Source: JAAYUD01 sp041907665
GTDB taxonomy: Bacteria; Bacteroidota; Bacteroidia; Bacteroidales; Bacteroidaceae
Assembly (NCBI GenBank): GCA_041907665.1
Contig: JAYRGW010000010.1
Location: forward strand, 1-64,000
Length of the DNA stretch: 64,000 nucleotides
Direction: 5' to 3'
The notes below the pieces were generated by a model. That model saw only the letters and a list, made by a program, of their open reading frames with translations, made no database searches and was not told the origin of the DNA. Each line of letters begins with the position of its first letter. Positions within the stretch are counted from its first letter, which is position 1. Shown piece after piece: positions 16,967 through 25,232 of the stretch. Both the position numbers and the translations under genes were made by a program.

Positions 16967-19822
16967 ATGAAAAAAGATTTATTGCAAAATCGTCATGTTG
17001 GTATCAACGAAAATGATATCAATAAAATGGTAAAAAAGGTAGGTGTAAGTTCTATCGACGAACTGATAGACAAAACTATTCCTGCTGATATTCGTTTAAA
17101 GGCTCCACTAACGCTGGACCCTGCAATGACAGAACATGAGTTCGCTGAACATATTGCCTCGTTAGCTTCAAAAAACAAGATTTACGACAGTTATATCGGC
17201 GAAGGATGGTACAACACCATAACACCGGCTGTTATTCAACGCAACGTTTTTGAGAATCCAGTATGGTATACATCCTATACACCCTACCAAACGGAAGTTT
17301 CACAAGGTCGTCTTGAAGCTTTACTTATTTTCCAAACAGCTATTTGCGATCTGACGGCAATGCCGTTGGCGAACTGCTCTTTGCTAGACGAAGGGACAGC
17401 GGCTGCCGAAGCTATGACAATGATGCATGGCCTTCGTCCACGCGACAAACAAAAGAGTGGGGCCAATGTATTATTCGTCGATGAAAAAGTATTTCCAGAG
17501 ACACTGGCTGTGATGAAAACTCGTGCTTATCCTCAAGAGATAGAAATTCGCATAGGAAACTACAAAGACTTCAATTTTACTCCCGATGTATTTGGTTGTA
17601 TTGTACAATACCCAAATGCAGACGGTAGCGTAGAAGATTATCGCGAGTTTGTTCAGAAAGCTCACGAAAGCGGATGCAAAGTTGCAGTAGATGCCGATAT
17701 TTTGAGTTTAGCTTTGATTGCTCCTCCGGGAGAGTGGGATGCCGATATTGTGTTTGGTAGTACCCAGCGTTTGGGTGTGCCCATGTTCTATGGTGGACCT
17801 TCGGCTGCTTACTTTGCAACACGCGATGAATACAAACGCAATATGCCGGGCCGCATTATCGGTTGGTCCAAAGACAAATATGGTAAACTTTGTTTCCGCA
17901 TGGCATTGCAGACACGTGAACAACATATTAAACGCGAGAAAGCAACATCCAATATCTGTACTGCTCAGGCGCTGTTGGCCATCATGGCGGGCTTTTATAC
18001 CGTTTATCATGGACAAGAAGGCATCCGAGAAATTGCAACTCGTGTAGCAGCCATAACAACAACGTTGACTCAATCGCTCGAATCTATAGGATACACCACA
18101 CGCAACAATAATTGGTTCGATACCGTTCGTATTGCTTTGCCCGAATCTGTTACAGCACAGTTTATTCGTACCGTAGCACTCGAAAACAAAATCAACTTGC
18201 ATTACTACAAGAATGGTGATGTGGGATATAGTATCGATGAAACGACCAACGCTGAGAAAGTACACCAATTGCTTCATGTATTTGAAGTAGCAGCAGGCAA
18301 ACAAATAAAGGAAGAAGGTAAATGCCCGTTCAGCGAACAATATAACGTTCCCGAAACATTGCGCCGTACATCTTCTTATCTTACTCACGAAGTATTCTGC
18401 AAATACCATACAGAGACCGAGATGATGCGTTTCATCAAACGTCTTGACAGAAAAGATATCAGCTTGACTCATTCGATGATCTCACTAGGTTCTTGTACTA
18501 TGAAGTTGAATCCGGCATCTACAATGATTCCATTGAGCCGTCCGGAATTTATGAGTATTCACCCATTGGTACCCGAAGATCAAGCTAAAGGCTACAAGGA
18601 ACTCATTGACAATTTGAGTCATCAGCTAGAAGTTCTCACGGGCTTTGCAGGCGTAACATTTCAACCCAATTCGGGAGCAGCAGGCGAATACACCGGGCTC
18701 CGTATTATTCGTTCTTACCTCGAAAGCATCGGCCAAGACAATCGTCGTAAAGTCCTTATTCCGGCATCTGCTCATGGCACTAACCCTGCATCGTCTGTCC
18801 AAGCAGGATTCACTCCTGTGATATGTGCATGCGACGATCATGGCAACGTGGATATGGACGATTTGCGTAAGAAAGCCGAAGAGAATAAAGAAGATTTGGC
18901 AGCGTTAATGATTACTTATCCATCCACCCACGGTATCTTTGAAACCGATATCAAAGAGATATGCGAGATTATTCACGCCTGTGGTGCTCAAGTGTATATG
19001 GATGGTGCCAATATGAATGCCCAATTAGGTATTACCAACCCAGGGACCATCGGCGCCGATGTATGTCACCTCAATTTGCACAAGACGTTCTCCTCTCCTC
19101 ATGGCGGTGGCGGTCCTGGAGTAGGCCCTGTTTGTGTTGCTCAGCACTTGCTTCCATTCCTGCCTGGACACGATTTGTTTGGCTCTTCAGATAATGAAGT
19201 ATCGTCTGCGCCATTTGGTAGTGCAGGTATTCTGCCCATTGCTTATGGTTATATTTGCATGATGGGAATCGAAGGTCTTACATTTGCTACCAAAGCAGCG
19301 ATACTCAATGCCAACTATTTGGCAGCTTGCCTGCAAGATACTTATGGCATCGTATATCGTGGGGCAAACGGTTTTGTAGGCCACGAGATGATTCTGGAAT
19401 GCCGCAATATAGCAAAAGAAACCGGCATATCTGAGAATGATATTGCCAAACGTCTGATGGATTATGGTTATCACGCTCCTACCCTTTCATTCCCTGTTCA
19501 TGGCACTTTGATGGTAGAGCCTACCGAAAGCGAAAGTTTATCGGAACTCGATAACTTTGTGAAGGTGATGGAAACTATTTATACCGAAATAGAAGAAGTG
19601 AAAAACGGTGTGGCCGACAAAGAAGACAATGTGCTACTCAATGCGCCTCATCCCGAATACGAAATTGTCAGTGACAATTGGTCACATTCTTATGGCAGAG
19701 AAAAAGCAGCATATCCTATCGAAAGTGTTCGCGATAACAAGTTCTGGATAAACGTTGCACGTGTGGACAATACACTTGGCGACCGCCACCTGTTGCCTAC
19801 AATGTATGGCACGTTCGAATAA
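16967..19822 (+). CDS. gcvP: Glycine dehydrogenase (decarboxylating), P protein
   Basis: The P protein of the glycine cleavage system: a PLP enzyme that decarboxylates glycine and passes the aminomethyl group to lipoyl-GcvH. It has 951 residues, the usual length for the fused alpha-beta form. The N-terminal half has RHVGINENDINKM and YTPYQTEVSQGRLEAL; the C-terminal half has the PLP-lysine in NLHKTFSSPHGGGGPG (Lys near residue 706) and the SLGSCTMKLNP block. gcvT and gcvH are not in the window. A strong terminator follows. Confidence 0.97.
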   Translation: MKKDLLQNRHVGINENDINKMVKKVGVSSIDELIDKTIPADIRLKAPLTLDPAMTEHEFAEHIASLASKNKIYDSYIGEGWYNTITPAVIQRNVFENPVWYTSYTPYQTEVSQGRLEALLIFQTAICDLTAMPLANCSLLDEGTAAAEAMTMMHGLRPRDKQKSGANVLFVDEKVFPETLAVMKTRAYPQEIEIRIGNYKDFNFTPDVFGCIVQYPNADGSVEDYREFVQKAHESGCKVAVDADILSLALIAPPGEWDADIVFGSTQRLGVPMFYGGPSAAYFATRDEYKRNMPGRIIGWSKDKYGKLCFRMALQTREQHIKREKATSNICTAQALLAIMAGFYTVYHGQEGIREIATRVAAITTTLTQSLESIGYTTRNNNWFDTVRIALPESVTAQFIRTVALENKINLHYYKNGDVGYSIDETTNAEKVHQLLHVFEVAAGKQIKEEGKCPFSEQYNVPETLRRTSSYLTHEVFCKYHTETEMMRFIKRLDRKDISLTHSMISLGSCTMKLNPASTMIPLSRPEFMSIHPLVPEDQAKGYKELIDNLSHQLEVLTGFAGVTFQPNSGAAGEYTGLRIIRSYLESIGQDNRRKVLIPASAHGTNPASSVQAGFTPVICACDDHGNVDMDDLRKKAEENKEDLAALMITYPSTHGIFETDIKEICEIIHACGAQVYMDGANMNAQLGITNPGTIGADVCHLNLHKTFSSPHGGGGPGVGPVCVAQHLLPFLPGHDLFGSSDNEVSSAPFGSAGILPIAYGYICMMGIEGLTFATKAAILNANYLAACLQDTYGIVYRGANGFVGHEMILECRNIAKETGISENDIAKRLMDYGYHAPTLSFPVHGTLMVEPTESESLSELDNFVKVMETIYTEIEEVKNGVADKEDNVLLNAPHPEYEIVSDNWSHSYGREKAAYPIESVRDNKFWINVARVDNTLGDRHLLPTMYGTFE

Positions 19823-19843
19823 AAGACGTTGATTATATTCTAT

Positions 19844-19877
19844 AAAAGTGTGCTTCATTTGAGGCACACTTTTTTTG
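19844..19877 (+). terminator. Intrinsic terminator after gcvP
   Basis: AAAAGTGTGC-CTTCATTTGAG-GCACACTTTT hairpin followed by a run of T, 22 bases after the gcvP stop. Confidence 0.9.
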
Positions 19878-19932
19878 TACAACAGAATCTAAACAATCGA
19901 TTTCAAGAATACATCCTTTCTGTTTTAGTGTC

Positions 19933-20020
19933 TCACAGCTGTGAGACACTTGTATCACTCCCGTGAGACAGTTGTATCACACGTGTGAGACACCTGTATC
20001 ACAGCTGTGAGACGATCATA
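19933..20020. repeat. Four 22-bp tandem palindromic units
   Basis: Units at 19933, 19955, 19977 and 19999, exactly 22 bases apart, each of the form TCAC-N4-GTGAGAC-N5-TA. Units 1 and 4 carry the perfect palindrome TCACAGCTGTGA and unit 3 TCACACGTGTGA; unit 2 (TCACTCCCGTGA) keeps only the outer pairs. Every unit is therefore a potential dimer-binding site on the same helix face after two turns. Confidence 0.9.
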
Positions 20021-20221
20021 AGAATTTATTGTTTTAAGAAAAACAACCTTATGTGAAGCCTATAAGTATAGTATGTTGTTTCTACAACATACGGTTCATG
20101 AGTAGGTACATCGCTTTTGTCGCTATTTTAAGTAGTAACCCTTTTGGCACTAATGCTTAAGCGACAACCTATTCGATAAAGATTCGCCCTCTTTTACCTA
20201 GACACGAATTTTATATAAAAT

Positions 20222-20242
20222 AGTGTCCAATAGTTGGACACT
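20222..20242. promoter_or_regulatory. Operator-like palindrome upstream of the sigma54 regulator
   Basis: AGTGTCCAA-N3-TTGGACACT, a perfect 9-bp inverted repeat, 60 bases before the regulator start and just upstream of a -7 element. It is probably the binding site of the NtrC-type regulator encoded next to it. Confidence 0.65.
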
Positions 20243-20268
20243 GGCTAGGAAATAAAAAAGAAATAAAC

Positions 20269-20276
20269 TATTTTTG
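20269..20276 (+). promoter_or_regulatory. -7 element for the regulator-kinase operon
   Basis: TATTTTTG, matching TAnnTTTG, 26 bases upstream of the start. No -24/-12 sigma54 promoter was found here, so the operon itself seems to use the housekeeping sigma factor. Confidence 0.5.
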
Positions 20277-20301
20277 CTACATCATATCATTACCCTCATA
20301 T

Positions 20302-21642
20302 ATGTCAAAACAAGGTACACTTTTAATTGTCGATGATAACCGCAATATTTTAACTGCGGTACAGATGCTGCTCGATAATACGTTTAAGAATATTTTTACA
20401 ATCACAAATCCCAACCTTATACCTGCTACGTTTCGAGAACATACTCCGGATGTAGTACTGCTTGATATGAATTTCACCAGCGGCATCAATAGTGGAAACG
20501 AGGGTCTTTTTTGGCTTCAACAAATAAAAAGCATAAGACCAGAAACGCAGGTTGTACTATTTACGGCTTATGCCGATATTGAACTTGCGGTAAAAGGCAT
20601 CAAAGAAGGTGCTTCCGATTTTATCGTAAAGCCATGGAATAATGCAAAAATGGTAGAAACACTTTTGATGGCTTATAATCAGACAAGGCATCCTAAAACA
20701 AACAAAACAGAAACAACCGACAGTCGTCATAAAATGTTTTGGGGAGAGAGCGATAACATGAAACAACTTCGCTCGCTAATAGAAAAAGTTTCTAAAACAG
20801 ATGCCAATATTTTAATAACCGGAGAGAATGGTACAGGAAAAGAAATGCTTGCCAACGAAATACATCGTTTATCTAACAGGAAAAGCGGACCAATGGTACC
20901 TATTGATATGGGAGCTATTACAGAAACCTTATTCGAAAGCGAACTCTTCGGACATGCCAAAGGGGCCTTTACCGATGCACATACAGACCGTGCAGGGAAA
21001 TTCGAAATGGCAGAGAATGGTACTCTTTTTCTCGACGAGATCGGAAACTTGTCATATCACCTGCAAGCGAAGTTGCTGACAGCTTTGCAGAACCGCAAAA
21101 TTGTCAGGGTAGGAAGCAATGAGCCTATCCCCATAAATGTCAGGCTAATATGTGCCACAAACCGCAATCTGCAAGAAATGGTCGACAAAGAGCAGTTTCG
21201 AGAGGACCTTTTGTATCGCATCAACACCATTCAGGTACATATTCCGGCATTGAGAGAAAGACGTGAAGATATTGTACCTCTTGCCGATATTTTTCTGACA
21301 AAATATGCCGGTATTTATGGTAAGCCCGTGTTGACATTACAACCCGATGCACAAGCCAAATTGAAAGAACAATCATGGTACGGCAATATACGCGAATTGG
21401 AACATACCATAGAAAAGACAGTAATCATAAGTGAAAGCAGACAAATTTCGGCAAACGAAATAGACTGCCGACAACCTAAACAAGACAGACCGACAACCGA
21501 GATCACTACGCTTGAAGATATGGAATGCCAGCTCATACGCAATACTATCGATAAATTTGATGGCAATTTGTCATTAGTTGCGACTCAGCTAGGTATTTCG
21601 AGACAGACCTTATACAATAAAATAAAGAAGTATGGACTATGA
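20302..21642 (+). CDS. Sigma54-dependent response regulator (NtrC family)
   Basis: A 446-residue enhancer-binding protein that activates RNA polymerase carrying sigma54. Receiver domain residues 5-125 with D11/D12 and phosphoacceptor D55 (VVLLDMNF); AAA+ domain with Walker A GENGTGKE (about 174-181), the sigma54 contact loop GAFTDA (about 221-226, GAFTGA in most members) and Walker B LFLDEIG; Fis-type helix-turn-helix at the end (ATQLGISRQTLYNKIKKYGL). Its stop overlaps the kinase start (ATGA). The target genes are not adjacent; in other Bacteroidota such pairs often control ABC permeases. Confidence 0.93.
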   Translation: MSKQGTLLIVDDNRNILTAVQMLLDNTFKNIFTITNPNLIPATFREHTPDVVLLDMNFTSGINSGNEGLFWLQQIKSIRPETQVVLFTAYADIELAVKGIKEGASDFIVKPWNNAKMVETLLMAYNQTRHPKTNKTETTDSRHKMFWGESDNMKQLRSLIEKVSKTDANILITGENGTGKEMLANEIHRLSNRKSGPMVPIDMGAITETLFESELFGHAKGAFTDAHTDRAGKFEMAENGTLFLDEIGNLSYHLQAKLLTALQNRKIVRVGSNEPIPINVRLICATNRNLQEMVDKEQFREDLLYRINTIQVHIPALRERREDIVPLADIFLTKYAGIYGKPVLTLQPDAQAKLKEQSWYGNIRELEHTIEKTVIISESRQISANEIDCRQPKQDRPTTEITTLEDMECQLIRNTIDKFDGNLSLVATQLGISRQTLYNKIKKYGL

Positions 21643-22964
21643 AGAAGAAAATGATAAATGGCCGTTTTCAAATTATTATCAGTTTGATAAGCGGTGTCAT
21701 TCTGACGAGCGGAATAACACTTCTGGCCGTTTATCACTTATGGGGCTTCTTTATAGCCAGTCTATTTCTAGAAGGATATTTGTTTCGAAATATCTACATA
21801 CAGTATCGGCGTAATGTAAAAAAGGTGGCCTTCATGTTCGATGCCATCGACAATTCCGACTACTCATTCAAATATGCCACCGAAAATATTTCGAAAGACG
21901 ACCAGTTAGTCAACGAGTCACTCAATCGCATCACCCATATATTATGGCAGGCACGCAATGAAGCTCAACAACGTGAAAAATACTATGAGCTCATCATCAA
22001 TTCGGTAGATACGGGAATCATTGTTGTAGACGCAAAGGGAAATATATACCAAACCAATAATGAAGCCTTGCATCTGTTAGGACTTTCTGTATTCACGCAT
22101 ACTACGCAATTGCTTCGAGTAGACGAAGGACTAAGAAACCTGGTACAAAATATAAAGCCAGGCGAAAAACAACAGATTTCGTTTCCAAACGAACGTGGTA
22201 TCATTCATTTATCCATACGCGCCTCGGCAACCAAATTGAAAGGTACGAACGTGCGCATACTAGCCATCAATGATATAAACAGCGAACTAGATGAAAATGA
22301 ACTGGACTCATGGATAAAACTGACACGCGTGTTGACGCATGAAATAATGAATGCTGTAACTCCCATTACATCGTTAACCGAGACTATGTTGACAAAGATA
22401 GGAGATAAAGAAAACGACATACGCAACGGGCTAAACGTTATTTACAAAACAGGCAATGGATTGATCGATTTTGTAGAGAACTATCGTAAATTCACACATA
22501 TACCCACACCCTCTCCCTCGCTGTTCTATGTAAAAAACTTTGCTCAACGAATGAAAGAACTGATGGAAAGCCAAATACCATCGCCCAACATTTCAATAAC
22601 AATCAATGTGGAACCGGAAGACTTAATTGTCTTTGCCGACGAAAATCTGATAACAAGAGTAGTACTCAACTTATTGAAAAATGCGATTCAAGCCATTGGC
22701 ACCGACCAGTCTAACGGCATGATATGGATAAAAGCCTACTGCGATAGCAAAGAATCTGTTTATATAGATATATCCAACAACGGCCCTCTGATACCCATGG
22801 AAGAGATAGAACACATATTCGTACCTTTTTTTACTACAAAGACCGATGGGAGTGGCATAGGCCTGTCACTTGCCAAACAGATTATGCGTTTGAGCGGAGG
22901 CAACATCATACTTCGAAGTGATACAGAAAAACACCAGACGACTTTCTCATTGATGTTTCCATAA
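21639..22964 (+). CDS. Sensor histidine kinase, partner of the sigma54 regulator
   Basis: A 441-residue membrane kinase. Two N-terminal membrane segments lie within residues 8-50 with almost no periplasmic loop, so it senses within the membrane or cytoplasm. A PAS-like region spans about 110-200 (YYELIINSVDTGIIVVDAKG). The phosphoacceptor His is near residue 234 in LTHEIMNAVTPI, the NtrY-like variant of the H box. The ATPase domain has NLLKNAIQAI, and GSGIGLSLAKQIM. It overlaps the regulator gene by 4 bases, so the two are made together. Confidence 0.92.
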   Translation: MKKKMINGRFQIIISLISGVILTSGITLLAVYHLWGFFIASLFLEGYLFRNIYIQYRRNVKKVAFMFDAIDNSDYSFKYATENISKDDQLVNESLNRITHILWQARNEAQQREKYYELIINSVDTGIIVVDAKGNIYQTNNEALHLLGLSVFTHTTQLLRVDEGLRNLVQNIKPGEKQQISFPNERGIIHLSIRASATKLKGTNVRILAINDINSELDENELDSWIKLTRVLTHEIMNAVTPITSLTETMLTKIGDKENDIRNGLNVIYKTGNGLIDFVENYRKFTHIPTPSPSLFYVKNFAQRMKELMESQIPSPNISITINVEPEDLIVFADENLITRVVLNLLKNAIQAIGTDQSNGMIWIKAYCDSKESVYIDISNNGPLIPMEEIEHIFVPFFTTKTDGSGIGLSLAKQIMRLSGGNIILRSDTEKHQTTFSLMFP

Positions 22965-22978
22965 AATAGATGCGTTTA

Positions 22979-24001
22979 TTATTTCAATATCCATGCCTCA
23001 TACCTTCCCCAAATTTTTAATTTGCTCAAAGAAGTATACACTGCTATACGTTCGAACCAACGAAAACGAAGCATATAATGGAATAATCTATAAAAGACAG
23101 CTATCATAATAGCAAAAAGAGAACATTCAAAAATAAACTTAAGTACTCCATTTTGCGTTATCAAAGACAAATCAACATATCGATAAATTACCGAGGACAA
23201 TAAAAGACTAAATGCGATGGTGTACACAACAATAAATCCGTGTGCCGTTTCAATAGCCCGTTTCGGGCAACTATTCATGCACTTCATACAGCTCTCGCAC
23301 TTAAAGGTCCAAAACGGACGTCCAGCAACCGTCTTGATTGCATGTACCGGACAGTTTTTATAACAAGCACCACAACGTATACAATCTTTTGACACATAAA
23401 ACGTTTTGGCAATTATAAAACGCCCAATAATATAATACAATACAGCTATCGGAGCTACTATGACATCTATCAGGCATTCGCGCACACTCCAGAAACTTCG
23501 TTTTCCGGCAAAAAACGACTGCGCCAATACTCTGAGCTTAGGTAATGTCTTTGTATAAATGAAATCTACCGTTCGTTTATTAAGTGCTGGATGAAGCGAA
23601 ATCCAGTTAGATGGCAAATCAACAGGATAAAGGGCTCTTATATGATAACCTTTCAGCTTCAATACTAACGCAGACAGATACAAACTGATACCGGAAATTC
23701 CTGGTGTAACCCATTTGCCTATCAGCATACCTGCCCGCGTATTCATCAGCATCACTTTATTATTTCCCCGTGGAAAGCGAAAAATGTAATGTAACATTAT
23801 AGGTGGGTAATTAAACCCGTGCACAGGAGATGTGAAAACGATTAATGCATCGTCCGCGGGATGTTGAATATGTAGACGGTCTGTTTTTGAAATATCAATT
23901 AATTCTACTTCAATCCCTACCGATAAAGCTTCTTGTCGCAAAACAAATGCAACATTTTTTGAATTGCCTGTCCCCGAGAAATAATATACTTGCAGTTTCA
24001 T
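22979..24001 (-). CDS. EFR1-family flavodoxin-ferredoxin
   Basis: A 340-residue electron carrier or reductase. Residues 1-150 form a flavodoxin-like domain with the FMN phosphate loop FSGTGNSKNVA at about 8-18. Two 4Fe-4S clusters follow: CIRCGACYKNCP (about 207) and CESCMKCMNSCP (about 235). The C-terminal 90 residues add two membrane segments, so it is membrane-attached with the clusters in the cytoplasm. The partner and substrate are not known. It is convergent with the kinase gene (14-base gap), and its upstream neighbour on the same strand is an AraC-type regulator. Confidence 0.88.
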   Translation of the reverse strand: MKLQVYYFSGTGNSKNVAFVLRQEALSVGIEVELIDISKTDRLHIQHPADDALIVFTSPVHGFNYPPIMLHYIFRFPRGNNKVMLMNTRAGMLIGKWVTPGISGISLYLSALVLKLKGYHIRALYPVDLPSNWISLHPALNKRTVDFIYTKTLPKLRVLAQSFFAGKRSFWSVRECLIDVIVAPIAVLYYIIGRFIIAKTFYVSKDCIRCGACYKNCPVHAIKTVAGRPFWTFKCESCMKCMNSCPKRAIETAHGFIVVYTIAFSLLLSSVIYRYVDLSLITQNGVLKFIFECSLFAIMIAVFYRLFHYMLRFRWFERIAVYTSLSKLKIWGRYEAWILK

Positions 24002-24070
24002 AAATCCTTTTTTTCACTCCAAACCGTAATGCTATTCTGATACCTATCGTCTATTCATAGATTTTACTAT

Positions 24071-24928
24071 TTATAAGATGGGTATAAAAATTTCTGTCTT
24101 TATCTTCTCCGGAGCCACGCGGTCGGGATTATTGAGATACATCTCGAATCCGAGATTCAGAGTTAACTGATAACCTCCATCGGGAATATATTTATGGTAG
24201 ATCGTATCGTAAACCATCCCCAAATTATTATATGGTCCCTGGTATAAATAGGCGGCATATTTACCGCCCGGTATTTGTTTTACTCCGATCTCGCCCTTAG
24301 GTTCTGCCTTCTTTGGTATAATTAAACATACGTCCGTACGCAATTTATCCTCTTTAGTAACTTTTGGATCGTCATGATAAATACTGATAGACTTAATTCC
24401 GGCTGAGAACAACCCTGCCTCCTTGACATAAGCCCATAATTTACGGAAAGCCGAATCATAGTCTATTGATTCATAACTGCCTGTTAAGTGAATATAAATG
24501 ACCTGAAGAGGTTCTAGTTCTACAATTCTTTCTTTCAGTTTCAAATCCTCATTAATTTGTATTGGTTTCATAATTGTGTAAATTTTGTTGTTTCTAAAAT
24601 CTATCGGCGAAATACAATAAAACTGCTTGAAAACCTTCGACAATGATGACGGCGTATCATAACCTACTTTATAAGCAATATCCTGCACGGACATATCCGA
24701 ATAACGTAGCAAACAAGCTGCAGTCTCTACCCGCATACGCATCACATAAGCCCAGAGAGGTTCGCCTAAAAATGCTTTGAATATATGATAACAATGATAA
24801 GGTGAGAAATGCGAAATACTCGCCAACGTATCCAAATCAATATTCTCACCCAAATGATTATTGATATATTCAACCATCAAGTTTATAAGCTTTTGATAGT
24901 CTTCTCTTGTAGATATTCTCTGCTGCAT
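24071..24928 (-). CDS. AraC-family regulator with GyrI-like ligand domain
   Basis: A 285-residue regulator. Two helix-turn-helix motifs occupy about residues 8-110 (LDTLASISHFSPYHCYHIFK and DIAYKVGYDTPSSLSKVFKQ), followed by a GyrI/BmrR-type effector domain (about 125-285) that binds small hydrophobic or cationic molecules, as in Rob and SoxS relatives. The start at MQQRISTRED is used because a longer frame beginning at 25057 adds 43 unrelated residues, and a -7 promoter element lies within that extension. It may control the EFR1 gene 69 bases downstream. Confidence 0.9.
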   Translation of the reverse strand: MQQRISTREDYQKLINLMVEYINNHLGENIDLDTLASISHFSPYHCYHIFKAFLGEPLWAYVMRMRVETAACLLRYSDMSVQDIAYKVGYDTPSSLSKVFKQFYCISPIDFRNNKIYTIMKPIQINEDLKLKERIVELEPLQVIYIHLTGSYESIDYDSAFRKLWAYVKEAGLFSAGIKSISIYHDDPKVTKEDKLRTDVCLIIPKKAEPKGEIGVKQIPGGKYAAYLYQGPYNNLGMVYDTIYHKYIPDGGYQLTLNLGFEMYLNNPDRVAPEKIKTEIFIPIL

Positions 24929-24949
24929 GATTTTATCTATTTGTAGGCA

Positions 24950-24957
24950 CAAAAATA
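24950..24957 (-). promoter_or_regulatory. -7 element for the AraC-type regulator
   Basis: TATTTTTG on the minus strand, 22 bases before the start at 24928. This supports the shorter start. Confidence 0.5.
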
Positions 24958-25198
24958 GAACATAGTGGCAATACAGGCTTTTCCGATCTTGCGAACTTTC
25001 AATATAAAACTCAACGACAAATATACGGAAGTAAATAAGAAAATCAACTATAGACATAACCTATTTAGCATACATGCTACTTCTATTCAACATCAGAGGA
25101 CTTTCTCACAGATGTTTCTTTGATAAGCTTATTCTTATATTTATCTCGGCGAAATACAAAATCTTGGAAAATTCTTTCCTATAAATAAAATATAATCA

Positions 25199-25206
25199 TA
25201 TCTTTG
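25199..25206 (+). promoter_or_regulatory. -7 element for the periplasmic-sensing kinase
   Basis: TATCTTTG, 26 bases before the start at 25233. Confidence 0.45.
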
Positions 25207-25232
25207 CCCAATAAAATAGCGGCTTTAAACGA

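Larger units (their letters stand above)
19878..20301. other. Regulatory gap between gcvP and the sigma54 regulator
   Basis: No gene. The gap contains the 22-bp tandem palindromic repeat at 19933-20020, unremarkable sequence from 20021 to 20221, then an operator-like palindrome and a -7 promoter element close to the regulator start. Confidence 0.6.
24929..25232. other. Divergent promoter region between the AraC regulator and a kinase
   Basis: 304 bases with no gene. It carries one -7 element for each side: CAAAAATA at 24950 (minus-strand TATTTTTG) and TATCTTTG at 25199 (plus). Confidence 0.5.

Noticed and set aside
17708..18472. A 254-codon minus-strand frame inside gcvP
   Set aside because: Antisense shadow of a conserved gene; its Cys-rich sequence is what the reverse frame of GcvP would give.
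19933..20020. The 22-bp tandem units as a small CRISPR array
   Set aside because: The units abut without unique spacers, vary inside the unit, and no cas genes are near.
20150..20170. TTGGCACTAATGCTTAAG as a sigma54 promoter
   Set aside because: The GG-to-GC spacing is 7 instead of 10 bases, so it does not fit the -24/-12 pattern.
24929..25057. A 43-residue N-terminal extension of the AraC regulator
   Set aside because: It is unrelated to the family, hydrophobic, and overlaps the likely promoter.
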